64,000 nt of DNA from an uncultured Acidobacteriia bacterium (GTDB lineage: Bacteria > Acidobacteriota > Terriglobia > Bryobacterales > Bryobacteraceae). Location: the NCBI GenBank assembly GCA_903900705.1, contig CAIUOG010000057.1, forward strand, positions 1-64,000, given 5' to 3'. This document shows, piece after piece, positions 9,271 through 18,305 of the stretch; the first letter of the stretch is position 1, and each line of letters begins with the position of its first letter. The notes under the pieces are model-generated. The model made no database searches. It worked only from the letters and a program-made list of their open reading frames with translations, and was not told where the DNA came from. The translations under genes and the position numbers were made by a program.

Positions 9271-9276
9271 TATAAT
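9271..9276 (+). promoter_or_regulatory. Possible -10 box for the cpaF-like gene
   Basis: A perfect TATAAT lies just before the cpaF-like coding region, in an otherwise GC-rich stretch. No matching -35 is visible 16-18 bases upstream. If used, transcription would begin near 9283, which would exclude the TTG at 9276 as start and favour the GTG at 9291. Confidence 0.3.
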
Positions 9277-10631
9277 TGTCGCATCATACCGTGGGAAGCA
9301 ACTACAGACCGTTACCCCCGAACCGCCCCCCAGCCTCGACGGTAGGGCGTCCGACAGACCGCAATTTTGAACTGAAGTCCCAGATTCACAAGAAGTTGCT
9401 CGGCGTGCTGAACCTGGAGCGGGTCTCCTCTCTGCCCAAAGATCGCCTGCGCGCGGAAATTGGTCGCGTGGTGGAACGTCTGCTCGAAGAAGAGCGCGTC
9501 CCCATGACCACCGCGGAACAGAACCGCATTATTGAGGAGGTCCTCGATGAAACCCTCGGTCTCGGTCCCCTTGAACCCCTGCTCAAGGAACCGAGCATTT
9601 CCGACATCCTGGTCAACCGTTTCGACAAGGTCTATATCGAACGTGGCGGCAAGCTTTCCGAGGTCCCGGTTCGCTTCCGCGACAACGCCCACCTGCTGCA
9701 TATTATTGAAAAGATTGTCTCTCAGGTCGGCCGCCGCATCGACGAAGCCCAGCCCATCGTCGACGCCCGCCTGCAGGACGGCTCCCGTGTCAACGCCATC
9801 ATCCCTCCCCTCGCGCTCGACGGCCCCTCGCTCTCCATCCGCCGTTTCGGACGCCACGTCATCACTCAGGAGGAAATGATCCAGTACAAAACCACCATGC
9901 CCGCCATGCTGAAGTTCCTCGCCGCATGTGTACAGGCCAAAACCACCGTACTGGTCTCCGGCGGTACCGGCTCCGGCAAAACCACCATGCTCAACGCTCT
10001 GTCCCGCTTCATCCCGGAAGAAGAGCGCATCGTCACCATTGAAGACACCGCGGAACTCCAGTTGCAGCAGCGTCACGTGGTGAAATTCGAAACCCGGCCT
10101 CCCAACCTGAACAAGGAAGGCGGCATCAACCAGCGCATCCTGCTCCGCACCGCCCTTCGCATGCGGCCCGACCGCATTATCGTCGGCGAAGTCCGCGGCG
10201 CCGAAGCGCTGGACATGCTTCAGGCGATGAACACCGGCGTCGAAGGCTCCATGAGTACCGTCCACGCCAATACCCCGAAAGACGCCTTCTCCCGTCTGGA
10301 AACCATGGTGATGATGGCGGATATCGAAATCCCCGCCCGCGTCATCCTCCAACAGCTCGCCTCAGCCATCAAACTGGTGGTTCAGGTCGCGCGTCTGCAG
10401 GATGGTTCCCGCCGCATCATGAGCATCGCCGAGGTTGTCGCCGCCCATGATGACCAGGTGGAACTCCAGGAAGTCTTCATCTTTGAGCGCACCGGCGTCA
10501 ACGATCAGGGCAAGGTAATGGGCCGCTTCCGTGGCACGGGCGTTCGTCCCAAACTGCTGGACCGCCTCCGCGTCAGCGGCATCAACCTGCCGGACTCCGT
10601 CTTTCAGGAAGTCCTCAACGTCAATATGTAA
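9276..10631 (+). CDS. CpaF-type secretion/Tad pilus ATPase
   Basis: A 451-residue type II/IV secretion ATPase of the CpaF/TadA group, which powers assembly of Tad/Flp pili or related machines at the inner membrane. An N-terminal helical domain (residues 30-130, with GLGPLEPLL and ISDILVN) precedes the RecA-like core: Walker [13 protein letters not shown] near 230, Asp-box [12 protein letters not shown], Walker [17 protein letters not shown] and the HANTPKDA His-box. Length is typical. The start shown is TTG; GTG at 9291 is a good alternative. No other Tad or pilus gene is visible in the neighbourhood, so it must act with partners encoded elsewhere. Confidence 0.88.
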   Translation: MSHHTVGSNYRPLPPNRPPASTVGRPTDRNFELKSQIHKKLLGVLNLERVSSLPKDRLRAEIGRVVERLLEEERVPMTTAEQNRIIEEVLDETLGLGPLEPLLKEPSISDILVNRFDKVYIERGGKLSEVPVRFRDNAHLLHIIEKIVSQVGRRIDEAQPIVDARLQDGSRVNAIIPPLALDGPSLSIRRFGRHVITQEEMIQYKTTMPAMLKFLAACVQAKTTVLVSGGTGSGKTTMLNALSRFIPEEERIVTIEDTAELQLQQRHVVKFETRPPNLNKEGGINQRILLRTALRMRPDRIIVGEVRGAEALDMLQAMNTGVEGSMSTVHANTPKDAFSRLETMVMMADIEIPARVILQQLASAIKLVVQVARLQDGSRRIMSIAEVVAAHDDQVELQEVFIFERTGVNDQGKVMGRFRGTGVRPKLLDRLRVSGINLPDSVFQEVLNVNM

Positions 10632-10634
10632 CGC

Positions 10635-11342
10635 CTACGCCGGAACCGCTTCCGGCAGCACAAAACGGTACCCGATCCGGGGCTCCGTCGTAATGAACAC
10701 CGGCTTACTACCCGACGGCTCGATTTTCTTCCGCAGCTGATTGATAAACACCCGCAGGTATTCGATTTGATCCCCGTATTCCGGACCCCAGATCGCCTGC
10801 AGCAACTTGCGGTGTGGAACCGGCTTATTGGCCTGCCCGATCAGGTACCGCAGAATATCGAACTCGGTCGGCGTCAACCGCACCGGCACACCGTTCGCCA
10901 CCACCCGGCGGGAAGCGAAATCAATCTCCAGACCGGGCACCGAAATCCGCGTCGGTGTTGTATCGGTCGCAAACCCGCTGCGTCGCAACGCCGCCCGGAT
11001 CCGCGCCATTAACTCGTCGAAACTAAAGGGCTTACAAACATAATCATCGGCGCCGGCATCCAGTGCCTGCACCTTATCCGCGTCCGAATCCCGCACAGAC
11101 AGCACAATAATCGGCACATCCCAGCCATTGCGGATCGCCCGGCATGCCTCCAGCCCGCCCATCCCCGGCATATTCAAATCCAGCAGGATCAGGTCTACCG
11201 TCTTCTCGCGAAGTAGCTCCAGTGCTTCTTCTCCGCTCGGGGCGTCCAGAACCTCCGCGGCCTGCGCGCATAGACTGGCGCGCAAAACCCTGCGAATCTG
11301 TGGTTCATCATCGATGAGCAAAATCGTTCTGTTCTGTATCAC
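10635..11342 (-). CDS. OmpR-family response regulator, KdpE-like
   Basis: A 235-residue two-domain regulator: receiver domain (residues 5-118) with acidic pocket DDEP, phospho-acceptor in LILLDLNMPG and lysine in VCKPFS, then a winged-helix DNA-binding domain with LTPTEFDILRYL and the C-terminal RTEPRIGYRF-type wing (here TTEPRIGYRF). The sequence is close in character to KdpE. It overlaps the 3' end of the sensor kinase gene by 35 bases, so the pair is co-transcribed. No kdpFABC potassium transport genes are adjacent, so the regulon is unknown. Confidence 0.88.
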   Translation of the reverse strand: MIQNRTILLIDDEPQIRRVLRASLCAQAAEVLDAPSGEEALELLREKTVDLILLDLNMPGMGGLEACRAIRNGWDVPIIVLSVRDSDADKVQALDAGADDYVCKPFSFDELMARIRAALRRSGFATDTTPTRISVPGLEIDFASRRVVANGVPVRLTPTEFDILRYLIGQANKPVPHRKLLQAIWGPEYGDQIEYLRVFINQLRKKIEPSGSKPVFITTEPRIGYRFVLPEAVPA

Positions 11343-12717
11343 TGCGATCCCCTGTCTTCCCCAATGGCAATGCGAACCGAAACGCCGGACCTTCCGGCCT
11401 CGGATCCAGCCATACCCTTCCTCCGTGAGCCTCGGCTATCGCCTTCGCAATTGCCAGGCCAAGCCCCGTTCCTTCTACCTGGGAACGGTTGCCAACACCC
11501 CGATAAAACTTAGCAAAAATTTTAGCACTCTCATCCTCCGGAATCGGGCTTCCCTCGTTCGCCACGGTCAGGATGACTCCGCCGTCCGCTACCTCCGCGC
11601 TCAGCTGAATCCACGAATCCGGCCTGGAATACTTCCACGCATTATCCACCACCTGCATCAGCATCTGTTCGAACAGGAAACGGTCACCCGCCAGTGACGG
11701 CAGATCGTCAGGAATGTCAACCAGGAACCGCCGGCCTCCCAGATAACGCGCCACCCGGCTCCGAACCGCCTCCGCGATTCCCGTCACCGAACACTCTTCA
11801 ATCCGCGGATTCTCCTGGTGCGCCTCAATACGAGCCAGATTCAGAGACTCCCGAATCAGCAACTCCAACCGGTCCGCCTCCTCGTCGATCACTACCGCCA
11901 ACTCCCGGTCCGGCCCCGCTCCCAGCCCCTGGGATCCCCGCAACATCGATGCTGCGGCCTTAATCGACGTCAGCGGCGTCTTGAAGTTATGCGCCAGCGC
12001 GTTGAGCACAGTGTTCCGCAGTTCCTCTCCCCGCTGGGCCGATTCGATTCTGCCCCGCTCCTCCGCGCCCCGCGCGCGGTCCAACACCAGACCGATCAGA
12101 TTCGCCAGCGCGCTCTGCACCTCCGTCGAGGGCGGCGGGCCATAAAGCTCCAACAGCATCCTGCCCGAACTCACTGGCACCTCTATCAGCGTCGGCTCAC
12201 CGAAAGTCATTCCAGCCTGACAGAGCTGCCCGGATCCTTCCGCAACCAGCACAGCACCCTTCATGCCAAACAGCGTCACCATCTGCGCTACCGCAATCCG
12301 GGCGGCCTCTTCCACACTGTTCAACCCCAGCAACACATTCCCCAGCCGGTGCAACCGCTCCATCTCTTCACGCCGCCGGATCGCTTCCGCCGCCCGGCGC
12401 TGTGCCCGGATAGACAGATGACTCCCCGTCAGAGCCGTCACCAACATCGTTGAGAAGGTGATTGCCCCTTCCAGCGACGTGATTCGAAAACTCCCTACCG
12501 CGTCGACAAAGTACCAGCTGAACGCCATGCTGGCCCCGATCGCGGTCACAATCGCGAGAATCCAGTCCCCCACCGAAGCGATCGCAAGTACTTCAAGAAG
12601 CAGTAGCAGCGAACCCACAGACCGGTTGGTATGCAGGGAAGAAAGCGCCGCGGCCGTTCCCCAGCACAAACCAACCCCCAGCATTCCCCGCGCCGCCGAC
12701 TTCAGGATCCTTCTCAT
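11308..12717 (-). CDS. Sensor histidine kinase, KdpD C-terminal-like
   Basis: A 469-residue membrane kinase corresponding to the C-terminal half of KdpD: four short hydrophobic segments (residues 8-100, DUF4118-like), a GAF-like domain (about 130-215), a HisKA helix pair and a HATPase domain with N-box DNAWKYS and G-boxes ending GTGLGLAIAK. The KdpD N-terminal nucleotide-binding and Usp domains are absent. The H-box reads AHNFKTPLTS with His243; the residue after His is Asn instead of the nearly invariant Glu or Asp. This may alter catalysis. Its partner regulator overlaps downstream. Confidence 0.85.
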   Translation of the reverse strand: MRRILKSAARGMLGVGLCWGTAAALSSLHTNRSVGSLLLLLEVLAIASVGDWILAIVTAIGASMAFSWYFVDAVGSFRITSLEGAITFSTMLVTALTGSHLSIRAQRRAAEAIRRREEMERLHRLGNVLLGLNSVEEAARIAVAQMVTLFGMKGAVLVAEGSGQLCQAGMTFGEPTLIEVPVSSGRMLLELYGPPPSTEVQSALANLIGLVLDRARGAEERGRIESAQRGEELRNTVLNALAHNFKTPLTSIKAAASMLRGSQGLGAGPDRELAVVIDEEADRLELLIRESLNLARIEAHQENPRIEECSVTGIAEAVRSRVARYLGGRRFLVDIPDDLPSLAGDRFLFEQMLMQVVDNAWKYSRPDSWIQLSAEVADGGVILTVANEGSPIPEDESAKIFAKFYRGVGNRSQVEGTGLGLAIAKAIAEAHGGRVWLDPRPEGPAFRFALPLGKTGDRSDTEQNDFAHR

Positions 12718-12801
12718 CTCACGTGCTTCTATTTAACACGCAATCCACAGCCGAACTCGCCCTGCCCTGCTGAACCTGCCGGAAACGCTACAATCGGAAT
12801 C

Positions 12802-13707
12802 ATGTTGATCCGGGATTTCCTCGCCTCCGGACTGCCGTCAATCTCCTTCGAGTTCTTCCCCCCGAAATCGGACGAAGCGGTCGCTCAACTGGAGCGCACC
12901 ATCTCGGAACTGAGCGAATTGCAGCCGTCTTACGTATCCGTCACCTACGGCGCCGGCGGCTCCACCCGGGAACGGACCATAGACGTCGTCTCCCGAATTA
13001 AACGCGACGCCGGCATCGAGTCCATGGCCCACCTCACCTGCGTCGGCTCCACCCGGGAAGAACTGGCCCACGTCATCCAGCGCCTGGTCGATTCCGGCGT
13101 TCAGAACATTCTCGCCCTCCGCGGAGATCCACCCAAAGGCGAATCGGCCTTCCAGGCTGTCGAAGGCGGCTTCCGGAACGCCAATGAACTGGTGGCCTTC
13201 ATCCGACAACTCCACAACAACACCATCTCCGTCGGAGCAGCCGCCTACCCCGAAAAGCATGTTGAATGCGGCAACCCCGCCGTCGATCTCGCCAACCTGA
13301 AGCGCAAGGTCGACGACGGCGCCGATTTCCTGGTCACCCAGCTCTTCTTCGACAATCACCACTACTGGCAATTCGTCGAACGCGCCCGTCTCGCAGGCAT
13401 CACCGTCCCCATCATCCCCGGCATCTGGCCCATTACCAACGTCGCGCAGGTGGAACGCCTCACCACCACCTGCGGCGCAACACTCCCGTTCAAGCTCGCC
13501 TCCGAACTCGACAAGCGACGTAACGATCCCGCCGCCGTCATGCGGCTCGGCGTTGCGCACGCGACCCTGCAGTGCATTGACCTGCTCATCGGCGGCGCGC
13601 CCGGCCTGCACTTCTACACCATGAACCGCAGCCACGCCACCCGGGATATCTACAACGCCCTGCGCGCCATCAATCTCGTTGGGCAAAACACGCCGTCAAA
13701 GGCCTAA
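12802..13707 (+). CDS. metF: 5,10-methylenetetrahydrofolate reductase
   Basis: A 301-residue MTHFR that reduces methylene-tetrahydrofolate to methyl-tetrahydrofolate for methionine synthesis. The N-terminal SFEFFPPKSDEA motif, VTYGAGGSTRERT, HLTCVGSTREE, NILALRGDPPKGE and QLFFDN blocks are present in the family order of this TIM barrel. The ATG at 12802 gives the standard N-terminus; reading further upstream in frame would add arginine-rich sequence opposite the kinase gene. The next gene starts 15 bases downstream. Confidence 0.96.
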   Translation: MLIRDFLASGLPSISFEFFPPKSDEAVAQLERTISELSELQPSYVSVTYGAGGSTRERTIDVVSRIKRDAGIESMAHLTCVGSTREELAHVIQRLVDSGVQNILALRGDPPKGESAFQAVEGGFRNANELVAFIRQLHNNTISVGAAAYPEKHVECGNPAVDLANLKRKVDDGADFLVTQLFFDNHHYWQFVERARLAGITVPIIPGIWPITNVAQVERLTTTCGATLPFKLASELDKRRNDPAAVMRLGVAHATLQCIDLLIGGAPGLHFYTMNRSHATRDIYNALRAINLVGQNTPSKA

Positions 13708-13722
13708 ACTGGTTTCGGGACC

Positions 13723-14607
13723 ATGCAGCAGAATCCGCCCGATTCACAACCGGACCGCACCGTAGCCCGCTTCGGTCGCTCCGCGCCCAAACGCAACATC
13801 CCCATGCTTTGCATGTACTCGCAAAACATGATCCGCGTCCCCTACCCCCAACTGGGCGATATCGTGGCGCAACTGGGCTTTGAAGGCGTCGACCTCAGCG
13901 TCTGGATCGGCGGCCACGTTGACCCGCGCGTCACCAACGTCGACCTCGTCCGCGCCTTCGAAAGTATGCGCGGTTCCGGCCTCGAAGTGCCCATGGTCTC
14001 CACCAACATCAATACGCCCATGGACCAGACCGTCTATCCCGTGCTTTACCTGACCGGTCACTCCCAGGTCCCGCTCTTCCGCCTCGGCTACTGGCCGTAC
14101 AACGACGGCGTTCCCATTGAGCAGCGGCTCTTTCAGGTCCGCATCGAACTCCAGCAACTCCTCTCGCTCGCCCAGCGATGTGATATTGCCGCCATGTTCC
14201 CCAACCGCGCGGGCCCCTTCGTCGGCAACTCCGTCTGGGATGCCCAAACCATCCTCGGCCCCCTCGACCCGCAAATGATCGGCTACTACTTCGATCCCGC
14301 CGAAGCCACGGCCGAAGGCGGCCTCGGTGGCTGGGAAGCCGCTCTCCGCCTCGCGCTCCCCCGGCTCAAGGCCATCTCCCTGCAGGACTTCTACTGGAAA
14401 AAGGATGGCGACAACTGGATCATGCAGAAATGCCCTCTTGGCGAGGGCATGGTGGACTGGCAGAAGTTCTTTTCTCTTGCGGCGGCCTCCGGCTTCACCG
14501 GCCCCATTTCACTGCACGTGGAATACGGCCCGCAGAATGTGCTCGGGGCAGTGACCAAAGATCTTGAATTCGCCCGGGCACACATTCAAAAAGCCTGGTC
14601 CCGCTAA
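13723..14607 (+). CDS. TIM-barrel protein, sugar phosphate isomerase/epimerase family
   Basis: A 294-residue protein of the xylose-isomerase-like TIM-barrel superfamily. GFEGVDLSVWIGGHVDP near residue 50, the LQDFYWKK segment near 222, and LHVEYGP near 265 look like the strand ends that normally hold the metal site. No signal peptide is seen. Substrate is unknown; members include inosose isomerases, 3-dehydroshikimate dehydratases and many uncharacterised sugar enzymes. It follows metF by 15 bases, so co-transcription is likely but a functional link is not obvious. Its 3' end overlaps the converging Cys-rich gene by four bases. Confidence 0.72.
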   Translation: MQQNPPDSQPDRTVARFGRSAPKRNIPMLCMYSQNMIRVPYPQLGDIVAQLGFEGVDLSVWIGGHVDPRVTNVDLVRAFESMRGSGLEVPMVSTNINTPMDQTVYPVLYLTGHSQVPLFRLGYWPYNDGVPIEQRLFQVRIELQQLLSLAQRCDIAAMFPNRAGPFVGNSVWDAQTILGPLDPQMIGYYFDPAEATAEGGLGGWEAALRLALPRLKAISLQDFYWKKDGDNWIMQKCPLGEGMVDWQKFFSLAAASGFTGPISLHVEYGPQNVLGAVTKDLEFARAHIQKAWSR

Positions 14608-14807
14608 ACCCCGGCTTCCGGATCGAACGGCGCTTCCTGCCGTACCGCCGGCCGGACTGCTTCATGATCATCCAGAGATAACTCGCACGTGCAGCAATCG
14701 CTGCACCGCCGGCACTTCGGGCAAAGGTGATTGTCACAAGTGTCCTTCGTACAGGCTACGCAGATCGATTTCGACTGCTGCTCACAGATGGTGCAGTAAA
14801 AAGGCAT
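14604..14807 (-). CDS. Small cysteine-rich putative zinc-binding protein
   Basis: A 67-residue protein with eleven cysteines and one histidine in its first 41 residues: Cys5-x2-Cys8, Cys16-x2-Cys19, Cys24-x2-His27, then Cys29, 32, 35, 38, 39 and 41. The first half follows a B-box-like spacing (C-x2-C-x7-C-x2-C-x4-C-x2-H), followed by a CPKCxxCxxCCxC knot. It could bind two or three zinc ions. The acidic tail has no clear motif. It is downstream of and on the same strand as the exported protein gene (19-base gap). The dense ordered cysteines argue that it is a real gene despite its length. Function unknown. Confidence 0.65.
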   Translation of the reverse strand: MPFYCTICEQQSKSICVACTKDTCDNHLCPKCRRCSDCCTCELSLDDHEAVRPAVRQEAPFDPEAGV

Positions 14808-14825
14808 AGTATTCTTTTGTCGGCG

Positions 14826-15401
14826 CTACTTCTTCCGGGGCGAAACCGGCTCCCGGGAAATACTCGCCCGGCACCGCTGCGCCTCGTGGTCTACCACCAG
14901 GTACTCCTGTTCTTTCTGATTGGCCAGTTCCAGGATATAGTCCTGGAACTTCACCAGGTCCTCCTGATCCTCCACCGCAACCGACTGAATCAGATCGGCC
15001 AGCGCCGGATTCTGATACTTCCGCAGGCCCCCCATCAGCGAATCAAGAGAGCGGTGGAAAGACTGCACCCGGAACAGCGCCCGCATGCACTCCTGCATGC
15101 GTTCCGGATGCTGCGTGAGCGAATCCATATCGCTGTCGATCGCTCCGATTTGCTCTTTCGCGGAATTCAGTTGGGCCGCGTACGTCGCCGGGGCGCCCTT
15201 CGCCTCCCACTCCTTCGCATGAACCTGCTCGAGCAGGGGTGTCAGCCGCGCCGAGTGTTTCGCAATGCTCGACAACAGTGAAACAATCACCTGCCGGTCG
15301 ACAGGAATCACCTCTGTCGATTGCTGCTGAGCGCTCACCGAAAACACAACCGCCAGGGAACCAATCAGGATGGCGGCAAACGCAAGGGCGCGGATTCGCA
15401 T
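14826..15401 (-). CDS. Exported protein of unknown function
   Basis: A 191-residue protein with a clear Sec signal peptide: basic start MRIRALAFAAILIG, hydrophobic core and an Ala-Gln-rich cleavage region (VSAQQQ near residue 25). The mature part is mostly helical by composition and repeats of charged and hydrophobic residues, with a single pair of cysteines (in MQECMRALF and AQRCRAS) that could form a disulfide. No recognisable domain. It lies between the FecR-like gene and the Cys-rich gene, all reverse strand with short gaps, so the three may be one operon. Confidence 0.65.
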   Translation of the reverse strand: MRIRALAFAAILIGSLAVVFSVSAQQQSTEVIPVDRQVIVSLLSSIAKHSARLTPLLEQVHAKEWEAKGAPATYAAQLNSAKEQIGAIDSDMDSLTQHPERMQECMRALFRVQSFHRSLDSLMGGLRKYQNPALADLIQSVAVEDQEDLVKFQDYILELANQKEQEYLVVDHEAQRCRASISREPVSPRKK

Positions 15402-15446
15402 CGCTTTCAGGCTAGCACTGAAAGAAGAAAGGAAAGGGGCAACCGC

Positions 15447-16265
15447 CTAGTGCGGTGGCGGCGGTGGTGGCGGAGGAGCAGTCGGCGGCGGTGGTGGCGC
15501 GTTGTTCTTATCGCCCGCGCCACTCGCAGTCGTGGTCGGAACCTTGGCAATGGTGCCGGCGGCGCGCTGTCCGTTCAGGGCAAGTTGATAGAAAGCATCG
15601 GAAGCAGCCCGCACCGCGCGCTGCAGCAACGCATTCTTATCCACCACGCTCTTCGCCAGGGGTTCATTCTTATAGATGCGAACCGATTCTCCGGCAAGCA
15701 GAACCTTCTCGGCGCCGGGCTTCAGAAGATGACGCACGGCGACCGAACCTTCTTCGTCTTCCACCAGCGTGGAATCGGAGGAGTCTTCCACCGTCACGTC
15801 GAAAATGGTGCCGCGCACGGAAATCACGGCGCTGGGCGTCCGGACCTTATTGTTGTTCGGGATGTTGCCGAAGTGCTCAATCTGAACCCGCACTTTGCCG
15901 AGCCAGACTTCCATCAGCTCTTTCCAGTCGCCACGGTTGGCGCGAAAGACAACTTTGGAATTGGGGAACACTTCGAATTTGCTGCCGTCGGAAACCTGGA
16001 AAATACCCCAGCCTTCAGCGCCGGTCACCACAACCTGTAGCGGCTGGACCAGATCGCCCACCTTGAGCGCCCAACCTGACCCTGTGTCATTCGAATCGCG
16101 AATCACAGAAATCTGACCGGTGAAACTAAGCAGCTTCGCCGCGCCACCTATATCCAGGACGGTGGGTTGTTGGGCAGACACAACTCCGCTGAGCAGCAGC
16201 AGACTGAAGGCCACCGCCGCCGGCATCCCGAATCGGGTTCGCGAGTTTGGTCGCAAATGTGCCAC
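15447..16265 (-). CDS. Exported FecR-domain protein with polyproline tail
   Basis: A 272-residue protein with a signal peptide (hydrophobic stretch AVAFSLLLLSGVVSA ending near residue 31). Residues about 55-185 form a FecR-like beta domain: GDLVQPLQVVVTG, DGSKFEVFPNSKV and the hallmark VRTPSAVISVRGTIFDV. In other bacteria FecR domains occur in iron-sensing anti-sigma proteins and in stand-alone periplasmic proteins; there is no membrane anchor or sigma factor beside this one, so it is probably the latter. The C-terminus is a run of prolines broken by TA, perhaps a rigid spacer. Divergent from the propeller gene. Confidence 0.75.
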   Translation of the reverse strand: MAHLRPNSRTRFGMPAAVAFSLLLLSGVVSAQQPTVLDIGGAAKLLSFTGQISVIRDSNDTGSGWALKVGDLVQPLQVVVTGAEGWGIFQVSDGSKFEVFPNSKVVFRANRGDWKELMEVWLGKVRVQIEHFGNIPNNNKVRTPSAVISVRGTIFDVTVEDSSDSTLVEDEEGSVAVRHLLKPGAEKVLLAGESVRIYKNEPLAKSVVDKNALLQRAVRAASDAFYQLALNGQRAAGTIAKVPTTTASGAGDKNNAPPPPPTAPPPPPPPPH

Positions 16266-16397
16266 GGATTACACCAAGAATAGCACCGAACATGCAGGCT
16301 CGTTGCCTTCCAATACGAATTATATTACGCAACTCAAGCGGAATCAGTACCTTCCGAAAAGAAGGGTGCTTTTGTGCGGTAGAATTGAGACACGTCG

Positions 16398-18305
16398 ATG
16401 TGTCGATGTGAAACAGGTGTGCGAATTCGGAGCATCACAACCCTCGCTGTCGCGGCGGGCGCGTTGCTGTCCGCGTTCGCATCATCCGGCAGCGCTCAGG
16501 TGGCGTCGGACTCATCTCTTCTTTGGAAACGAATTGGGGGAACCACGGTCGGCCTCGGTCTGGCCGGTCCCGCGACAGGTCCCGTCAAGGCAGTCTGGTA
16601 TACCCGGGACGGCAAACGCCTCCTCGTCGAAACGGCTGCCGGCCGTGTTTTCGAAACACAGGACTTCGAACATTGGCGCCTGAATACGGCGGACTCCGCC
16701 CCTGCCCAACCCCCTGCCCAACCCCCGGCGCAGTCCCCCGTCGTCACCCCCGGCGGAACTCTGCCGGAACCCGAGGCCCGCGTCCAGTCCACCGCCAACC
16801 GACTCTACGCCGCTGGCCGCTCCAATATTTATGCGTCGGACGATGCAGGTCGTACGTGGCTGAACCTGACCGGCTTCAATAACCGCTCCATCGTGGGCGG
16901 CGGCTTCACCTCACTCGCGGTTTCGCCGGTGAACGCGCAGGAACTCACCGCGACCAATCAGTTCGGTGTCTGGCGCTCCCTCGATGGCGGCCTCACCTGG
17001 AGGGGTCTGAATGAGGAACTTCCCAACCTCATGACCCGCAAACTCCTCAACCGCCGCCTGACCGTTCTGGCCGATTCCTCTCTCGCCAGCTTTGAAGCCG
17101 GTGCGTGGCTCCAGCTTTCCGGTACGGACCCTGAACTCGCACTTCGCGCCCGCTTCGCCGACCGCACGGGCCTTCGCGTTTCCGCCTTCGCCCAGAGCGC
17201 CGGTATCTTCTATATCGGGACTGCCGACGGAAAACTGTATTCCTCCCGCGACGCCGGCGGCGCCTGGATCGAAGCGCTTCGCCCCGCCGGAGCTGCCATC
17301 GAACGCATCTGGGTCGATCCCGAAAGAACCGATTCCGCGCTCGCGGCCTCCGGTACCCGCCTCCTGCGAACCGTGAACGGCGGCGCTTTCTGGGATGACG
17401 TCACTGGCACTCTCCCCGGCGCCCGCATTCACGGCATCACAGCAGACCCGGCCAGCGCTGTCGCTTACGTCGCCACGGACCGTGGAGTCTTCCTTGGCAG
17501 TGTCTCCCTGAATGACGCCGGCCTCGCACCGTCAGACTGGAAATCCGTCTCGCGCGACCTTCCGGCCGCCATCGCCTGGGACGTCCGCCTCAATCCCGAC
17601 AACACGCTCACCATCGCCCTCGATGGCTACGGCGTTTTTGAAACCCCGGCGCCACACCGCTCCCGCTCCATCCGCGTTGTCAACGGCGCGGACATGAGTG
17701 ATCGCCCTGCCGCCCCCGGCTCCCTCATCAGCATCCTCGGCGTCAATGTGCGGCGTGGCATCAGCGGCGCACTCGCCTACCCCGTTCTCGCTTCGAACGC
17801 GCAGAATTCCCAGTTGCAGGTTCCGTTCGAAGCTGCCCCCGGCGTCTTCCAGCTCTCCCTGCAGGGCGTAACCGAACGCTGGACCGTCCCGGTCACTGTC
17901 CGTGACGCCTCCCCGGCCATATTTGTGGATAGCGAGGGCTCCCCCCTGCTGCTTGATGCGGCCTCCGGCCTGGTGCTCGATACCAACGTCGCCATTCACG
18001 CGGGTTCAACCGTGCAGATCCTCGCAACGGGCCTCGGCAAAGTAACGCCGGACTGGACCACCGGTGTCCCGGCGCCGCTCGATTCGCCCCCGGTCGTCAA
18101 AGGTACTGTAACCGCTTACCTCGATGGAACTCCCGTCCAGGTCACCAAAGCCACCCTCGCTCCCGGCTACGTCGGCTACTACATTGTCGAAATGCAGATT
18201 CCGACCATCGTGAACCGCGGAACCAGCGAACTCCGCATTCTCATGAACGGCGAGGAAAGCAATCGCGTCAAGCTCTACCTCGAGTCCGACCGCCTTCTGC
18301 CATAG
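16398..18305 (+). CDS. Secreted beta-propeller protein with Solibacter-type C-terminal domain
   Basis: Up to 635 residues. A signal peptide (SITTLAVAAGALLSAFASSGSA) is followed by a BNR/sialidase-like propeller of repeats such as SDDAGRTWLNLTG, SLDGGLTWRGL, SRDAGGAWIEAL and TVNGGAFWDDV; each has the Asp-box form S/T-x-D/N-x-G-x-T-W. After residue 430 begins a separate domain, VVNGADMSDRPAAPGSLISILG onward, matching the C-terminal domain described from Solibacter (TIGR03437-like). The start may instead be the GTG at 16419, giving a shorter basic n-region. It is followed with a one-base overlap by thiL. Function unknown; the propeller suggests binding of a glycan or protein outside the cell. 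Confidence 0.78.
   Translation: MCRCETGVRIRSITTLAVAAGALLSAFASSGSAQVASDSSLLWKRIGGTTVGLGLAGPATGPVKAVWYTRDGKRLLVETAAGRVFETQDFEHWRLNTADSAPAQPPAQPPAQSPVVTPGGTLPEPEARVQSTANRLYAAGRSNIYASDDAGRTWLNLTGFNNRSIVGGGFTSLAVSPVNAQELTATNQFGVWRSLDGGLTWRGLNEELPNLMTRKLLNRRLTVLADSSLASFEAGAWLQLSGTDPELALRARFADRTGLRVSAFAQSAGIFYIGTADGKLYSSRDAGGAWIEALRPAGAAIERIWVDPERTDSALAASGTRLLRTVNGGAFWDDVTGTLPGARIHGITADPASAVAYVATDRGVFLGSVSLNDAGLAPSDWKSVSRDLPAAIAWDVRLNPDNTLTIALDGYGVFETPAPHRSRSIRVVNGADMSDRPAAPGSLISILGVNVRRGISGALAYPVLASNAQNSQLQVPFEAAPGVFQLSLQGVTERWTVPVTVRDASPAIFVDSEGSPLLLDAASGLVLDTNVAIHAGSTVQILATGLGKVTPDWTTGVPAPLDSPPVVKGTVTAYLDGTPVQVTKATLAPGYVGYYIVEMQIPTIVNRGTSELRILMNGEESNRVKLYLESDRLLP

Noticed and set aside
10635-12717. 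Possibility that the KdpDE-like pair marks a potassium-uptake locus.
   Set aside because: No kdpF, A, B or C coding sequence is present on either side, and the kinase lacks the KdpD N-terminal domains.
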